Assembly: GCA_900767195.1 (NCBI GenBank)
Contig: CAAFYG010000136.1
Coordinates: 1-7,263 of the forward strand
From: Clostridia bacterium
Lineage (GTDB): Bacteria; Bacillota; Clostridia; Christensenellales; Borkfalkiaceae
DNA: 7,263 bases
Direction of reading: 5' to 3'
The stretch's first letter is position 1, and each line of letters opens with the position of its first letter. The notes beneath the pieces are model-generated. The model was given only the letters and a program-made list of their open reading frames with translations. It ran no database searches and was not told the DNA's origin. Shown piece by piece: positions 6,476 to 7,263 of the stretch. Both the position numbers and the translations under genes were made by a program.

Positions 6476-6504
6476 AGTATACCGCATTTTGCGTCGTTTG
6501 TCAA
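6476..6504 (-). promoter_or_regulatory. Sigma-A-type promoter of cls with overlapping dyads
   Basis: On the minus strand a consensus TTGACA (6499-6504), a 17-base spacer and TATACT (6476-6481) form a near-perfect promoter. Transcription should start near 6469, about 29 bases before the ATG. Two symmetric sequences overlap it: GTATAC-A-GTATAC (6470-6482) covers the -10 box, and CGCA-TTT-TGCG (6483-6493) fills the spacer. They could be operator sites, but no regulator gene is in the window. Confidence 0.85.
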
Positions 6505-6626
6505 CCCGGGAGGCGAAACATTTTTTTCCTTTCACCGACATTTCATTTACGGGCGTTCTTTTCCGGCACATTCGGCGAGTATGCGCGCGTTTTCTTGCAT
6601 TTTATCACTTTTTCGTCATTTTTCGG

Positions 6627-6635
6627 CATATAATA
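6627..6635 (+). promoter_or_regulatory. Candidate -10 element for the PRC-barrel gene
   Basis: CATATAATA contains a perfect TATAAT (6629-6634), about 69 bases before the ATG. No TTGACA-like box lies 16-18 bases upstream; the 17-spacing hexamer is CACTTT. CATA plus AATA resembles the -10 of mother-cell sporulation sigma factors (sigma E/K), but a matching -35 was not identified. The intergenic stretch between the cls promoter and here (6505-6626) shows nothing else clear. Confidence 0.35.
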
Positions 6636-6703
6636 AATAGCCGGATGAAAATAAGCCGGAATTGATTTAGCGGGCGGGAAACGGCAAAAAAGGAGCTGAA
6701 TTT

Positions 6704-7105
6704 ATGGAAATTTCTTATACGTATCTGCGCAGCAAGGAAGTGGTGAATCTGATCGACGGAAAACGGCTCGGCAGAGTGTGCGACGTGGTGTTCCGCTACC
6801 CCGAAAACGTGTTTTTGGGCATAGTAGTGCCGGGAAATAAAGGGTTTTCCTTTAAAAAAGGAGACGTTTTTATCGACGTGAAATGCATTTCCTGCATCGG
6901 CGAGGACGTGATTTTAGTGCGCGCCGAAGGACTGCGCCGCGCGGGGAAAAATAAAGGGAAAACGTGTCCGCCGCCGCTTGCGCCCGGTATGCCCGCCCCG
7001 CCGTTTGCGCCGCCCGCGCGGGCTGTGCCTGCCCCGCCTTTCGCGCCGCAGGGGACGTATGCGCCCGTGGCGCAGGGGCGAAGATCATTCGACGAATACG
7101 AATGA
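6704..7105 (+). CDS. PRC-barrel protein of the YlmC/YmxH family with a Pro/Ala-rich tail
   Basis: A 133-residue protein. Residues about 5-75 match the PRC-barrel pattern of the YlmC/YmxH proteins of endospore formers: LRSKEVVNLIDGKRLG (8-23), a hydrophobic strand VFLGIVVPG (36-44), and the closing strand IGEDVILV (65-72). Family members are linked to sporulation by distribution; the molecular role is unknown. From 80 on the protein changes to a low-complexity Lys/Gly then Pro/Ala-rich tail with PAPPFAP twice (97-103 and 109-115), ending in an acidic FDEYE. The family is usually about 80-90 residues, so the tail is an addition. There is no signal peptide and no membrane segment. AGGAG at 6691-6695 lies eight bases before the ATG. 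It is divergent from cls and apparently monocistronic. Confidence 0.85.
   Translation: MEISYTYLRSKEVVNLIDGKRLGRVCDVVFRYPENVFLGIVVPGNKGFSFKKGDVFIDVKCISCIGEDVILVRAEGLRRAGKNKGKTCPPPLAPGMPAPPFAPPARAVPAPPFAPQGTYAPVAQGRRSFDEYE
6991..7049 (+). repeat. 36-bp in-frame tandem duplication within the PRC-barrel gene tail
   Basis: The bases at 6991-7013 recur with few changes at 7027-7049, an offset of 36 bases or 12 codons. They encode the two PAPPFAP blocks. Between them is a perfect 12-base palindrome GCCCGCGCGGGC (7012-7023). The in-frame spacing suggests the tail grew by internal duplication. Confidence 0.75.
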
Positions 7106-7138
7106 ATTTGCGGCTTTTGAATGAGTTTTCGATAAAAT

Positions 7139-7190
7139 GCCCGTGCGTTTGACAGTTATGATAGTTATGATACGCGCGCGGGCGATTTTT
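7139..7190 (+). terminator. Probable intrinsic terminator of the PRC-barrel gene
   Basis: GCCCGTGCGT (7139-7148) pairs with GCGCGCGGGC (7174-7183) as a 10-bp stem with two G-U pairs, followed by GATTTTTG on the plus strand. It starts about 33 bases after the stop codon. The 25-base loop is unusually long and contains AGTTATGAT twice in tandem (7154-7162 and 7163-7171). The remaining bases 7191-7263 hold only a short direct repeat of TTTTGCTTGATTT and no gene. Confidence 0.6.
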
Positions 7191-7263
7191 GCTTGATTTT
7201 TGCATGGCTTTTGCTTGATTTGAAGCCGATTTGCGCGCATATCCCGGGTGCGGCGGGCGGAAA

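Noticed and set aside
7149..7171. TTGACA with TATGAT downstream of the PRC-barrel gene as a promoter
   Set aside because: The spacing is 11 bases or less, far from 17, and the boxes lie in the loop of a terminator hairpin.
6870..7205. Minus-strand frame of 111 residues opposite the PRC-barrel tail
   Set aside because: It is Arg/Ala-rich, antisense to a GC-rich repeat, crosses the terminator and lacks a ribosome binding site; it is explained by the GC content.

Overview
The window looks like chromosomal DNA of an endospore-lineage member of the Bacillota, probably a gut-type clostridium. The evidence is a PRC-barrel protein of the spore-former YlmC/YmxH family, AGGAG-type ribosome binding sites, textbook sigma-A promoters, and short GC-rich palindromic repeats of a kind I recall as common in gut Clostridia. 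That recollection could not be checked here. All four protein genes look intact, with no sign of phage, plasmid or transposase.

Layout: positions 1-384 carry no gene but hold three copies (A, B, C) of a two-hairpin palindromic element. Copies B and C sit inside an imperfect tandem repeat of 109 bp. On the minus strand follows a two-gene operon, phosphohexomutase (2502-4064) then transketolase (tkt, 430-2433). It is driven by a consensus promoter at 4177-4205, has a leader of about 105 nt with two GC-rich hairpins, and is closed by an intrinsic terminator at 385-415. The next minus-strand gene is a cardiolipin synthase (cls, 4629-6440) with its own near-perfect promoter (6476-6504). Its 3' region (4290-4628) holds an imperfect 57-59 bp tandem duplication and a fourth, rearranged palindromic element (D), and ends at a strong UUCG-loop terminator (4259-4289). 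Divergent from cls, on the plus strand, is the YlmC/YmxH-like gene (6704-7105) with a Pro/Ala-rich tail, followed by a terminator-like hairpin.

Function: the two operon genes are central carbohydrate enzymes, a hexose-phosphate mutase and the non-oxidative pentose phosphate transketolase, so co-expression would link sugar-phosphate supply for polymers or glycolysis with pentose supply. Cls makes cardiolipin in the membrane. The PRC-barrel protein is of unknown molecular function. I see no defence, secretion or biosynthetic cluster.

The least explained signal is the palindromic element. Across four copies the first stem changes sequence on both sides while staying fully paired, and the flanking blocks stay nearly constant.
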